Shown here one piece after another: positions 1 to 5,318 of a DNA stretch of 5,318 nt. Numbering within the stretch: position 1 is the stretch's first letter; every line of letters starts with the position of its first letter. The stretch spans positions 1-5,318 of the forward strand of contig CAZPYA010000159.1 in NCBI GenBank assembly GCA_964590255.1, read 5' to 3'. A model generated the notes under the pieces. That model was not told where the DNA came from. It worked only from the letters and a program-made list of their open reading frames with translations, and searched no databases. The stretch comes from JAKIYB01 sp964590255 (GTDB taxonomy: Bacteria; Armatimonadota; Hebobacteria; CAIYQO01). The position numbers and the translations under genes were made by a program.

Positions 1-1129
1 TGGCATTGATATAATGCTGATAATGCGCCAGCGGTACATCGGGCGGCACCTTGTGGTCCGGCGCCGGGATATACCCGCCGTCTTCCATCAGCGGCGCGAG
101 GCGGGTGAGTTCGGCGTCGATGGCGGCCGGCGAGTGTGCCAAAATGCGCTTGTCCACGCCGCCAAACATCAACAGGTCGCGGCCGAACTCCCGGCGGTAG
201 CGCAGTGGGTCGGCGTCCGTGGTGCCGATCTCGATGGGCGAGATGCCGTTCACGCCGGCCTCCAGCCACAAGGGGATCAGCTCGTCGACCCGGCCGTCGC
301 TGTCGACGAGAATGATGTCGATGCCGTGCCGGCGCAGCAGGTCGGTGAGCCGCCGGTAGCGCGGAGTGAGAAACCGGTGGAAATGCGCCGGTGAAATGAG
401 CGGGCCTTTGTTATAACACATGTCTTCCCACAGGAAGCACGCCTCGAAGCGGGCGCCGGCCGTCAGTGTGCGCTCGAGCACCGCATAGGCGCAGTCGGCC
501 ACCGTCTCGACCATCTCCTCGAACCAGGCCGGGTCGTCATACAGCACGCAACTGACCACCTCCAGCCCCAGCCAGTTGCGCAGGTAGCCATACAGGCTGC
601 CGCCATAGAGGATGAGCGGGTAGTCGCGCGCCGGATTGGCGGTCGCGTCGATGAAGGCCTTCCACTCCGCCGGGTAGCGGTGGGGGTGGGTGGGATCGAG
701 GCGGGGAAGGTAATGCGCGCGCCAGCTCGCGCGGTCGGTGAGCAGGTGCCCGGCATCCGTGGGGATCGAGCCCATCGTCTTGCCGCGGTGCACGCGGATG
801 CCGTCGCCTTGCTGCACCACCTCCGTGTCGCCGCGGTCCTCGATGACCAGTTCGTCAAACAGCGGTACCAACCCCACCCGTAAGCCCGGCGGCAGCACCG
901 CGCCGCGCTGCACCAGCGCGTGGCCGTCCGTCGCTTCCGGCGTTACCAGAAAACGGCTGAAGCCGTCCATGCCGAAATACTGATCGGTGTTGACGGTGGT
1001 CACCCATGCAGGCAAACCTTGGGCTCGCCATGCCGCCAGGGTTTCACTCCAGAAGCCCAGGTCCATCAACGGTACACGGTCGCGTGATTGGTAGCGCATC
1101 GTCGCCAGGAAGCGTTGGCGATGGTTCAT
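1..1129 (-). CDS. Uroporphyrinogen decarboxylase (URO-D) superfamily protein, 3' end beyond the window
   Basis: The frame is open from an ATG at 1129 to the left edge, giving 376 residues with no stop, so the C-terminus is missing. Family members are commonly about 350-400 residues, so little is probably lost. Seen in the sequence: an N-terminal RQRFLATMRYQSRDRVPL (residues 4-21), typical of the URO-D-like TIM barrel; WEDMCYNKGPLISPAHF (234-250); VDSDGRVDELIP (275-286) followed by GVNGISPIE (292-300); GGVDKRILA (323-331); and GGYIPAPDHKVPPDV (351-365). The RQAGR motif of true haem-biosynthetic HemE is absent. The His-x-Cys zinc site of MtaA/CmuA-type corrinoid methyltransferases seems to be replaced by the acidic VDSDG segment. 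It is therefore a member of the large uncharacterised branch, and its reaction is unknown. The start overlaps the stop of the upstream propeller gene by four bases (ATGA), making it the third gene of the operon. Confidence 0.85.
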   Translation of the reverse strand, partial: MNHRQRFLATMRYQSRDRVPLMDLGFWSETLAAWRAQGLPAWVTTVNTDQYFGMDGFSRFLVTPEATDGHALVQRGAVLPPGLRVGLVPLFDELVIEDRGDTEVVQQGDGIRVHRGKTMGSIPTDAGHLLTDRASWRAHYLPRLDPTHPHRYPAEWKAFIDATANPARDYPLILYGGSLYGYLRNWLGLEVVSCVLYDDPAWFEEMVETVADCAYAVLERTLTAGARFEACFLWEDMCYNKGPLISPAHFHRFLTPRYRRLTDLLRRHGIDIILVDSDGRVDELIPLWLEAGVNGISPIEIGTTDADPLRYRREFGRDLLMFGGVDKRILAHSPAAIDAELTRLAPLMEDGGYIPAPDHKVPPDVPLAHYQHYINA

Positions 1130-2418
1130 GGTTGCCCCCAGGTAAGGCTGTAGAGCGTGGCGTGATGTAAGTGAACGCGCAGGCGGACGGTCTTTCCAGT
1201 GCAGTCGGGAAGCTGGACAGGCGTGGCAAGACCGTCGCCAATGCGGTCGCTGCTGGCGAGGAGTTTTCCGGTGACGTCGAGGATGCGCACCTCCACCCAG
1301 CCATCAGGCGCCTCCACGTTCAAGGTGAGCTGTCCGCCAGGGCAGACGATTGGTTGGGTGATGATCTCTCCGGCGTCAGCGCGATAGCCGGAAAACCCAT
1401 CAGGTCGCAGGCGCGCCAGCCCCAGGCCGCTCTTCCGCCAGTTGGTATGCACATTGTCGCTGCCGCCGTAATACAACTGGATGCCGTCGTCGCGGATGAT
1501 CGGATACGCCGCCGCGTAAACGCACCCCCAATCCCACGCGCCGTTCGGCCCGTTGGGGATGAGCGGCGCGCCGGGGGCTATGCGCTGCCAGTGCACGGTG
1601 TCGGCGCTCCAGGCTAGCTCGGAGTAGACGCGATCCGCTTCTGTGTCGAAGATCATCGGCAGTCCGAGATAGCCGTCCCCATACGGAAAGACCGGCATGG
1701 CGTATACCTGGTGGCTGTCATCCAGCCCCTGCAGCACGGGTTCTGCTGGCGTCCATTGGAGAAAATCCGGACTTTCCGACCGACCCATGACGCGCACGCC
1801 CTTATAGACGCCCTGGCTCCACAACCGGGTGAAGACGACGTAGCGATCACCGGTCCAGAGGGCGTTGTTGTGTGTGTCACCGACCGCGGCCATCTCCGTG
1901 CAGGGGGTGGGATCAGACCAGTGTAACCCATCGGGTGAGAAGGCCACCGCCATCTCATGATTAGCTTCTTGCACGAAGAGCATCTTGTAGCGGTGGGCTG
2001 GATCAGGGTCGTGATCATCACGAAAGATGCCGGCGCCGTGGGGGCCGCGGAGAAGAAGGTTGTTGTCCGTCGGGCCGGTGAAGTCCACCAGCCCCAGCGC
2101 TGGCTTCTCCCAGTGCAAACCGTCTATCGATTCCGCGTAGCAGACCCCTACTTCACGGGTACCGGCGTAATAACGCGTTGTTGCCCGCTGCCCGGGCGAT
2201 GTGTTCGCCTCCGCTTCATCGACAATGAAGGGGCTGTACCAGCAGCGGTAGCGCCCGTTCTCATGCCGGACATTGGCGTAGACATTGTCGAGACGCACTT
2301 CCCAGGGGCGGTCCTCAACAAAGAGGGGATTCGCCGGCTCCTTCGTCACCGGACCGGGCACAAGGCGGGCATCGCGCACATCCTCGATGATGCGGGGGTC
2401 GAGCAACAGATACTTCAT
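1126..2418 (-). CDS. Glycoside-hydrolase-like five-bladed beta-propeller protein (GH32/GH43-type fold), 430 aa
   Basis: The protein carries four spaced copies of a propeller signature with a Ser-x-Asp-x-x-His/Gln-Trp pattern: ESIDGLHWEKP (96-106), SPDGLHW (161-167), SPDFLQW (216-222) and SADTVHW (271-277). They are about 55-64 residues apart, as expected for successive blades. Other family-like segments are FRDDHDPDPAHRYKMLF (132-148), YSELAWS (265-271), NGPNGAWDWGCVYAA (289-303) and YYGGSD (316-321). Residues from about 345 to 428 form a beta-rich C-terminal domain ending in VRLRVHLHHATLYSLTW. The fold is that of sugar-cleaving GH32/GH43-like enzymes. The classical GH32 WMNDPNG motif is not seen, so the exact family, substrate and catalytic residues are not assignable. 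No signal peptide or membrane segment is visible, suggesting a cytoplasmic protein. The start ATG overlaps the upstream stop by four bases and has a strong ribosome binding site. It is a shorter paralogue of its upstream neighbour. Confidence 0.75.
   Translation of the reverse strand: MKYLLLDPRIIEDVRDARLVPGPVTKEPANPLFVEDRPWEVRLDNVYANVRHENGRYRCWYSPFIVDEAEANTSPGQRATTRYYAGTREVGVCYAESIDGLHWEKPALGLVDFTGPTDNNLLLRGPHGAGIFRDDHDPDPAHRYKMLFVQEANHEMAVAFSPDGLHWSDPTPCTEMAAVGDTHNNALWTGDRYVVFTRLWSQGVYKGVRVMGRSESPDFLQWTPAEPVLQGLDDSHQVYAMPVFPYGDGYLGLPMIFDTEADRVYSELAWSADTVHWQRIAPGAPLIPNGPNGAWDWGCVYAAAYPIIRDDGIQLYYGGSDNVHTNWRKSGLGLARLRPDGFSGYRADAGEIITQPIVCPGGQLTLNVEAPDGWVEVRILDVTGKLLASSDRIGDGLATPVQLPDCTGKTVRLRVHLHHATLYSLTWGQP
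1135..1139 (-). promoter_or_regulatory. Ribosome binding site of the URO-D-like gene
   Basis: A GGGGG run on the minus strand ends five bases before the ATG at 1129. It lies inside the last codons of the upstream propeller gene, which supports the ATG at 1129 and translational coupling across the ATGA overlap. It is a G-rich approximation of a Shine-Dalgarno site rather than a perfect AGGAGG. Confidence 0.5.
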
Positions 2419-4064
2419 GGCTGCTCCCCCTCATAACAGAACTCGAAGCCATACAGGTCAGCGTCATCGAGGTGGATAGCCAGGCGCACCGGCTGATTCC
2501 ATAACGCACGGACATCAGAGTTGCCCTGCCAGGTGATGGTATGCCACACGCTGTCGCCATGCAGGACGTCACACTCGGCGGCGCTGAAGCCGGGATACGG
2601 CCGGTGGTGCGGGTCGAGCGCTTCTATCCGGGCATGGCCGAAGCGGACATCGGCGTTCACACGCAGCCGGTCGCCTTCGAAGACGAACTGTTTGGTGAGC
2701 GCGCGCCCTGCCCGGTGCCGGCAGCGCAGCGCGGCGTAGCCGTCCTCGCGCAGCACCAACCCACCCACGGTTCGGCGAGTGTTCGTGCTGTAGGGGTCAG
2801 CACCCAGCGCTTTTGCAATGGCATACCGCTCAGTGAAAATGACGCGAGCCGCCTCCGGCGCCAGCACCGGGTTATCGGCACGTTCAATCGTCCATTGTTG
2901 CACCGGATTGGCGCAGTAGGGGATAATCGTCCGTCCGCCACTGGTGAGCGCGCCGGCGGCGGTGAAGCAGGCATACCCGTAATCCGGGCTGCCCGGCGGG
3001 CCGTTGTCCACCCAGGGCTCCGCCGGACCATGCGCCCGCGTGAAACGCGCGCCGTCGCGGCTGACGTAGAGCGCCAGGGTGACGTGAAACTGATCACGCC
3101 AGTTGGCGCCGTTGCCGCCGACTTGCCAGAGTGGATCGGTGTGGCACTCGCCGACGATGAGAATATACAGGCCGCCGACCTTGCGAATGGACGCCTCGTG
3201 GAACTCGCGGTCGGGAGGCAGCGTCGGGTCCCAGTCCACCGACAGCGCCACCGCTTTCGGCGACCAGTGGATGAAATCCGGGCTGGTCTGCCGCCCCACC
3301 TGCCGCGTGCGCGGGCCGTGATGCCAGTGGTGTGAATACTGGCTGAAGCCGAGATACTGCTGCGTGGCCGCGTCCCAGATGATGCGGATCTCATGCTGAT
3401 GGCGCTGCGGCACATCGTCGCTGATCACCGTCCAGCGCACGCCGTCCGGCGACGCCGCCACCCGCGAGAGCACCCGCTGCCCGCGTGCCGGCGCTTCCGA
3501 CCACGGATTGTAGAGCAGCAGGAATTTATGGTCAGGTTCCTCACGCCAGCGCGGATTGAGCACGACGCCGGCGTGGCAGACATCGTGATGCACGATATTG
3601 GTCCGGTTGCAGTCGCCGAAGGCCTGTGCGTCATCGCGCAACGGCTTCTCCCAGTGCAACGCGTTTGTAGATTCCGCGTAGCAGAGCACCTGTCCGTTGC
3701 CGAAGATATTGCCGGTGATGGTTTGTATATACCAGAGTTTGTAAAGTCCGTCTTCCGGATCCTGCAGCGCCCCGGCAACGGCGGGATTGAATCCCGCCTG
3801 CTCCCAGGGGAGGTTGCTCCAGGCCAGTAGCGGCTCCGACGCCTTCTCCGGTGTGACGAGTATGCGCTCGACACCGTCCATATAATCGAGCATATAGTTG
3901 TCGAGGAAGAGCTGCCGCTCGGTGCCGATATGCGTGAATGGGAGCGCATAATCCGGCGAGAAGTAGGGGTAGTTGGCATCAGACGGCCGTCGCCCGGCGA
4001 GGGTGTCGTCGATCTTCCGTGCCAGGTCCAATGGTTCCGTGGCGGATTTATGCTCGGGTATCAT
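2415..4064 (-). CDS. Glycoside-hydrolase-like beta-propeller protein, 549 aa, first gene of the operon
   Basis: The start is placed at the ATG at 4064 (MIPEHKSATEP), preceded by GGAGA at a suitable distance. The frame continues upstream to a TTG at 4136, but that stretch looks like promoter and leader, so it is not taken as coding. Propeller signatures are LCYAESTNALHWEKP (127-141), ASPDGVRW (204-211), SPDFIHWSP (261-269) and a degenerate SRDGARF (335-341). NGPPGSPDYG (354-363) matches the NGP-G-x-x-D-x-G segment of the downstream paralogue. A His-rich SHHWHHG (244-250) is unique to this copy. Residues from about 430 to 543 form a beta-sandwich-like C-terminal domain (PYPGFSAAECD, 489-499; VRLAIHLDDADLYGFEF, 526-542), comparable to but longer than that of the downstream protein. 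No signal peptide is seen. A sugar-processing role is inferred from the fold; substrate and catalytic residues are not assignable by eye. It could also be a glycan phosphorylase or a non-catalytic sugar-binding propeller. Confidence 0.75.
   Translation of the reverse strand: MIPEHKSATEPLDLARKIDDTLAGRRPSDANYPYFSPDYALPFTHIGTERQLFLDNYMLDYMDGVERILVTPEKASEPLLAWSNLPWEQAGFNPAVAGALQDPEDGLYKLWYIQTITGNIFGNGQVLCYAESTNALHWEKPLRDDAQAFGDCNRTNIVHHDVCHAGVVLNPRWREEPDHKFLLLYNPWSEAPARGQRVLSRVAASPDGVRWTVISDDVPQRHQHEIRIIWDAATQQYLGFSQYSHHWHHGPRTRQVGRQTSPDFIHWSPKAVALSVDWDPTLPPDREFHEASIRKVGGLYILIVGECHTDPLWQVGGNGANWRDQFHVTLALYVSRDGARFTRAHGPAEPWVDNGPPGSPDYGYACFTAAGALTSGGRTIIPYCANPVQQWTIERADNPVLAPEAARVIFTERYAIAKALGADPYSTNTRRTVGGLVLREDGYAALRCRHRAGRALTKQFVFEGDRLRVNADVRFGHARIEALDPHHRPYPGFSAAECDVLHGDSVWHTITWQGNSDVRALWNQPVRLAIHLDDADLYGFEFCYEGEQP
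2424..2432 (-). promoter_or_regulatory. Ribosome binding site of the 430-aa propeller gene
   Basis: GAGGGGGAG on the minus strand ends five bases before the ATG at 2418. It encodes part of the C-terminal Glu-Gly-Glu-Gln-Pro of the upstream gene, so the signal is embedded in coding sequence. This fixes the start and points to coupled translation through the ATGA overlap at 2415-2418. Confidence 0.65.
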
Positions 4065-4071
4065 GATCAGG

Positions 4072-4078
4072 CTTCTCC
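4072..4078 (-). promoter_or_regulatory. Ribosome binding site that decides the start of the 549-aa propeller gene
   Basis: GGAGAAG on the minus strand ends seven bases before the ATG at 4064. No comparable site precedes the upstream in-frame ATG (4121) or TTG (4136). The shorter 549-residue protein is therefore preferred over a 573-residue version. Confidence 0.6.
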
Positions 4079-4080
4079 GG

Positions 4081-4120
4081 TATACTGTGTCAACCTCTGT
4101 GCAGGCACTATACTCTTGCA
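4081..4120 (+). repeat. Imperfect direct repeat, candidate AraC-family operator half-sites
   Basis: TATACTGTGTCA (4081-4092) and TATACTCTTGCA (4109-4120) agree at nine of twelve positions, with starts 28 bases apart. A further CTGTG pair sits at 4085-4089 and 4097-4101. AraC-family regulators commonly bind tandem direct repeats in the divergent region next to their own gene. The second copy overlaps the proposed -10 box of the operon, which for a classical activator is further downstream than expected. Confidence 0.3.
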
Positions 4121-4136
4121 TAATAACGCACCGCAA
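4107..4136 (-). promoter_or_regulatory. Candidate sigma-70-type promoter of the three-gene operon
   Basis: On the minus strand, TTGCGG (4136-4131) and TATAGT (4112-4107) are separated by 18 bases. The -10 box matches the consensus at five of six positions and the -35 box at only three of six. A weak -35 would fit a promoter that needs an AraC-type activator. An alternative -10, TATTAT at 4125-4120, lies just upstream. Both are judged by eye only. Confidence 0.35.
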
Positions 4137-4185
4137 AGATAAACAAAAGAGAGAGATAACGGAATTACTGGATTATTAACACAAT

Positions 4186-5094
4186 ATGTGCCTGACCCGC
4201 GATGACAATGCTTCCTGGCCTCCGCCTCCCGGCAATGCATCCCGGCGCTGCCTGCAGGCGTGTCTGGAGCGGCTGCTGGCGTGTCCGCGGCGGCGCATTC
4301 ATCTCTGCCTCGACATGTCCCACGCGGGGCAGGAGATCGGGGAACGCAGCCGTTTCATCATCGAGGCCGTAGTGGAGGGCCGTTGGACGGTGGCCGTCAC
4401 GGTGTGCGGCAGCACCTCGGTGCTTACGCTGCAGCCTGGCGATCTGCTGGTGCTCGGACCTGCCTTCCGGCAGGATGATGCGTTGACCGATCCAGACACG
4501 CGCTTGCTGCGGGTCTGTCTCAAATTCAAGGATCGCTATACCCGCTTCACCGCCAGCCGGCATCGCCTGCCAGGTGATAGCCAGACGGAGACTGTGGGGT
4601 ATAACACCGCACAATCCTTCTCAATCGCTGGGCGCGAACTGCTGCGCGTGCTGGGGCACCTGACCGAACGCGAGAAGCAGGGGGAAATCCTCGATGCCGT
4701 GTGCCGGGCGATCCTTGCGCTGGCGCTCATCCATCTTAACGAGGATGACCCACGCCAGATCGGCAAGGCGGAGAGCACCTGGCGCGACGTGGCATCCTAC
4801 GTCGATGAGCATCTCCACCAGCCCATTCAGCGCACTGAGGTTGCAGCGGCGGTCGGCATACATCCCCACCATATCACGAAACTGTTTCAATCGTTTACCG
4901 GTATGTCCTATATCGCCTACCTCACCCAGCGTCGCATGGCGCGCGCCACTGATTTGTTGTGCGCCGGCACGATGCCGATCAAAGCGGTGGCCTATCACTG
5001 TGGGTACCAGACCCCGGAGTATTTCATCCGGGTCTTCACACGGTACTACGGCATGCCGCCGGGACAATTCCAACGCGAGCACGCCAGATTGTGA
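4186..5094 (+). CDS. AraC/XylS-family transcriptional regulator, 302 aa
   Basis: The C-terminal 100 residues form the double helix-turn-helix DNA-binding domain of the AraC family. The first helix-turn-helix spans about 217-238 (EVAAAVGIHPHHITKLFQSF), followed by the linker segment TGMSYIAYLTQRRMARATDL (238-257). The second spans about 265-287 (IKAVAYHCGYQTPEYFIRVF), closing with the signature YYGMPPGQFQREH (287-299). Residues of about 35-120 look like a cupin-type effector-binding domain, with QPGDLLVLGP at 83-92. Length is normal for the family. The ATG at 4186 is the first start after an in-frame TAA at 4177-4179, and no good Shine-Dalgarno site precedes it. Its divergent position beside the operon suggests that it controls that operon, probably by sensing a sugar or glycoside. 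The effector is unknown. Confidence 0.92.
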   Translation: MCLTRDDNASWPPPPGNASRRCLQACLERLLACPRRRIHLCLDMSHAGQEIGERSRFIIEAVVEGRWTVAVTVCGSTSVLTLQPGDLLVLGPAFRQDDALTDPDTRLLRVCLKFKDRYTRFTASRHRLPGDSQTETVGYNTAQSFSIAGRELLRVLGHLTEREKQGEILDAVCRAILALALIHLNEDDPRQIGKAESTWRDVASYVDEHLHQPIQRTEVAAAVGIHPHHITKLFQSFTGMSYIAYLTQRRMARATDLLCAGTMPIKAVAYHCGYQTPEYFIRVFTRYYGMPPGQFQREHARL

Positions 5095-5115
5095 CGGCAG
5101 GATATCGTACTGCCG
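5095..5115 (+). terminator. Short inverted repeat directly after the AraC gene, possible weak terminator
   Basis: CGGCAG (5095-5100) and CTGCCG (5110-5115) can pair around a nine-base loop, starting at the base after the AraC stop codon. There is no T-run after the stem, so it does not fit a standard intrinsic terminator. It may instead protect the 3' end of the transcript or be incidental. Confidence 0.3.
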
Positions 5116-5197
5116 CCGATATTGCGCATAGACTACTGAGATAGTTTGCGAAGAATCTTTCCTGCACCAGGTGACCGGGAGAGAAAAAAGCAGAGAC

Positions 5198-5213
5198 TGT
5201 GCATGAAAGCACA
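5198..5213. repeat. Inverted repeat TGTGC / GCACA
   Basis: TGTGC (5198-5202) and GCACA (5209-5213) pair around a six-base loop. No T-run follows, so it is not called a terminator; a protein-binding site is equally possible. Confidence 0.3.
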
Positions 5214-5223
5214 AACTATATGG

Positions 5224-5236
5224 TGGTGCAGCACCA
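5224..5236. repeat. Perfect 13-base palindrome, candidate operator
   Basis: TGGTGC and GCACCA flank a single central A at 5230. Such a short, perfect inverted repeat is a better match to a protein-binding site than to a hairpin, because the loop would be a single base. Confidence 0.35.
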
Positions 5237-5303
5237 GGGTGTTAGCCGGCGCGCAATAATGACCCTGTCGACTTCAATAAATCGCGCCGATCTCAAAAAC
5301 ACC

Positions 5304-5316
5304 CCTACCAGGTAGG
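5304..5316. repeat. Second perfect 13-base palindrome, candidate operator
   Basis: CCTACC and GGTAGG flank a single central A at 5310, 80 bases from the centre of the previous palindrome and with the same 6+1+6 geometry. It sits at the right edge, so its relation to any following gene cannot be seen. Confidence 0.35.
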
Positions 5317-5318
5317 CG

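Larger units (their letters stand above)
4065..4185. other. Divergent intergenic control region
   Basis: This 121-base gap separates the minus-strand operon from the plus-strand AraC gene. It is clearly richer in A and T than the flanking coding DNA, and includes a purine-rich stretch at 4135-4159. It should hold the promoters for both directions and the binding sites of the regulator. Confidence 0.8.
5116..5318. other. Noncoding tail with several short palindromes
   Basis: No convincing gene is seen on either strand; the short open frames here are fragments or antisense continuations of the regulator. The stretch is more AT-rich than the coding DNA and has a concentration of short palindromes and a repeated ACCAGG core. 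It may be the upstream region of a gene beyond the right edge, but no clear promoter could be identified. Confidence 0.5.

Noticed and set aside
463..858. Minus-strand open frame of 131 codons inside the URO-D-like gene
   Set aside because: The overlapping frame carries all URO-D family motifs continuously from 1129 to the edge; this one is an Arg/Ser/Thr-rich shadow.
1..1129. Haem-biosynthesis gene hemE
   Set aside because: The HemE RQAGR signature is missing and the neighbours are glycan-related, so a general URO-D superfamily call is safer.
2541..3335. Long plus-strand open frame of 264 codons opposite the longer propeller gene
   Set aside because: It is wholly antisense to a gene with clear family motifs. 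Its translation has no recognisable motif and is rich in Arg, Ala and Val, as expected for a shadow frame in GC-rich DNA.
2657..3415. Minus-strand open frame of 252 codons inside the longer propeller gene
   Set aside because: It is in a different frame of the same strand, with a Ser/Arg/Thr-rich low-complexity translation typical of frame-shifted GC-rich coding sequence.
4065..4136. N-terminal extension of the longer propeller protein to a TTG at 4136
   Set aside because: The extra 24 residues show no propeller-family motif, overlap the likely promoter and lack a ribosome binding site, whereas the ATG at 4064 has one.
4621..5214. Minus-strand open frame of 197 codons opposite the regulator gene
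   Set aside because: Most of it is antisense to the AraC DNA-binding domain and it shows no family motif. Its start has only a G-poor upstream region with no ribosome binding site.
5095..5318. RNA gene, CRISPR array or insertion-sequence end in the noncoding tail
   Set aside because: No tRNA-like cloverleaf, no regularly spaced long repeats and no transposase fragment were seen; only short palindromes are present.

Overview
The window shows a compact bacterial locus: three genes on the minus strand read leftward from about 4064 to the left edge, and one AraC-type regulator reads rightward from 4186 to 5094. They are separated by a 121-base, visibly AT-rich divergent control region. The coding DNA is GC-rich. 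The mix of a uroporphyrinogen-decarboxylase-like (URO-D) protein, two cytoplasmic glycosidase-like beta-propeller proteins and an AraC regulator resembles glycan-utilisation clusters in Lentisphaerota, Planctomycetota and related environmental bacteria. That taxonomic placement is an inference from gene content, not something the sequence proves.

Layout, left to right. (1) 1-1129, minus: URO-D superfamily protein, open at the left edge, with 376 residues visible. (2) 1126-2418, minus: a 430-residue five-bladed beta-propeller, glycoside-hydrolase-like protein. (3) 2415-4064, minus: a 549-residue longer paralogue of the same family and the first gene of the operon. (4) 4065-4185: divergent intergenic region with a candidate promoter and a candidate direct-repeat operator. 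(5) 4186-5094, plus: AraC/XylS-type regulator. (6) 5095-5318: noncoding tail with several short palindromes and a three-fold repeated ACCAGG core.

Transcription of the minus-strand operon runs gene 3, gene 2, gene 1. Both junctions are 4-base ATGA stop/start overlaps with the ribosome binding site inside the last codons of the upstream gene, so the three proteins are probably made by coupled translation. None of the propeller proteins has a visible signal peptide, so the enzymes probably act in the cytoplasm on an imported sugar or glycoside. The AraC protein is the natural candidate to sense that compound and control the divergent operon. The substrate and the reaction of the URO-D-like partner cannot be read from the sequence. 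The pairing of two diverged propeller paralogues with a URO-D-like protein lacking the usual catalytic and zinc motifs is the most interesting part of the window.
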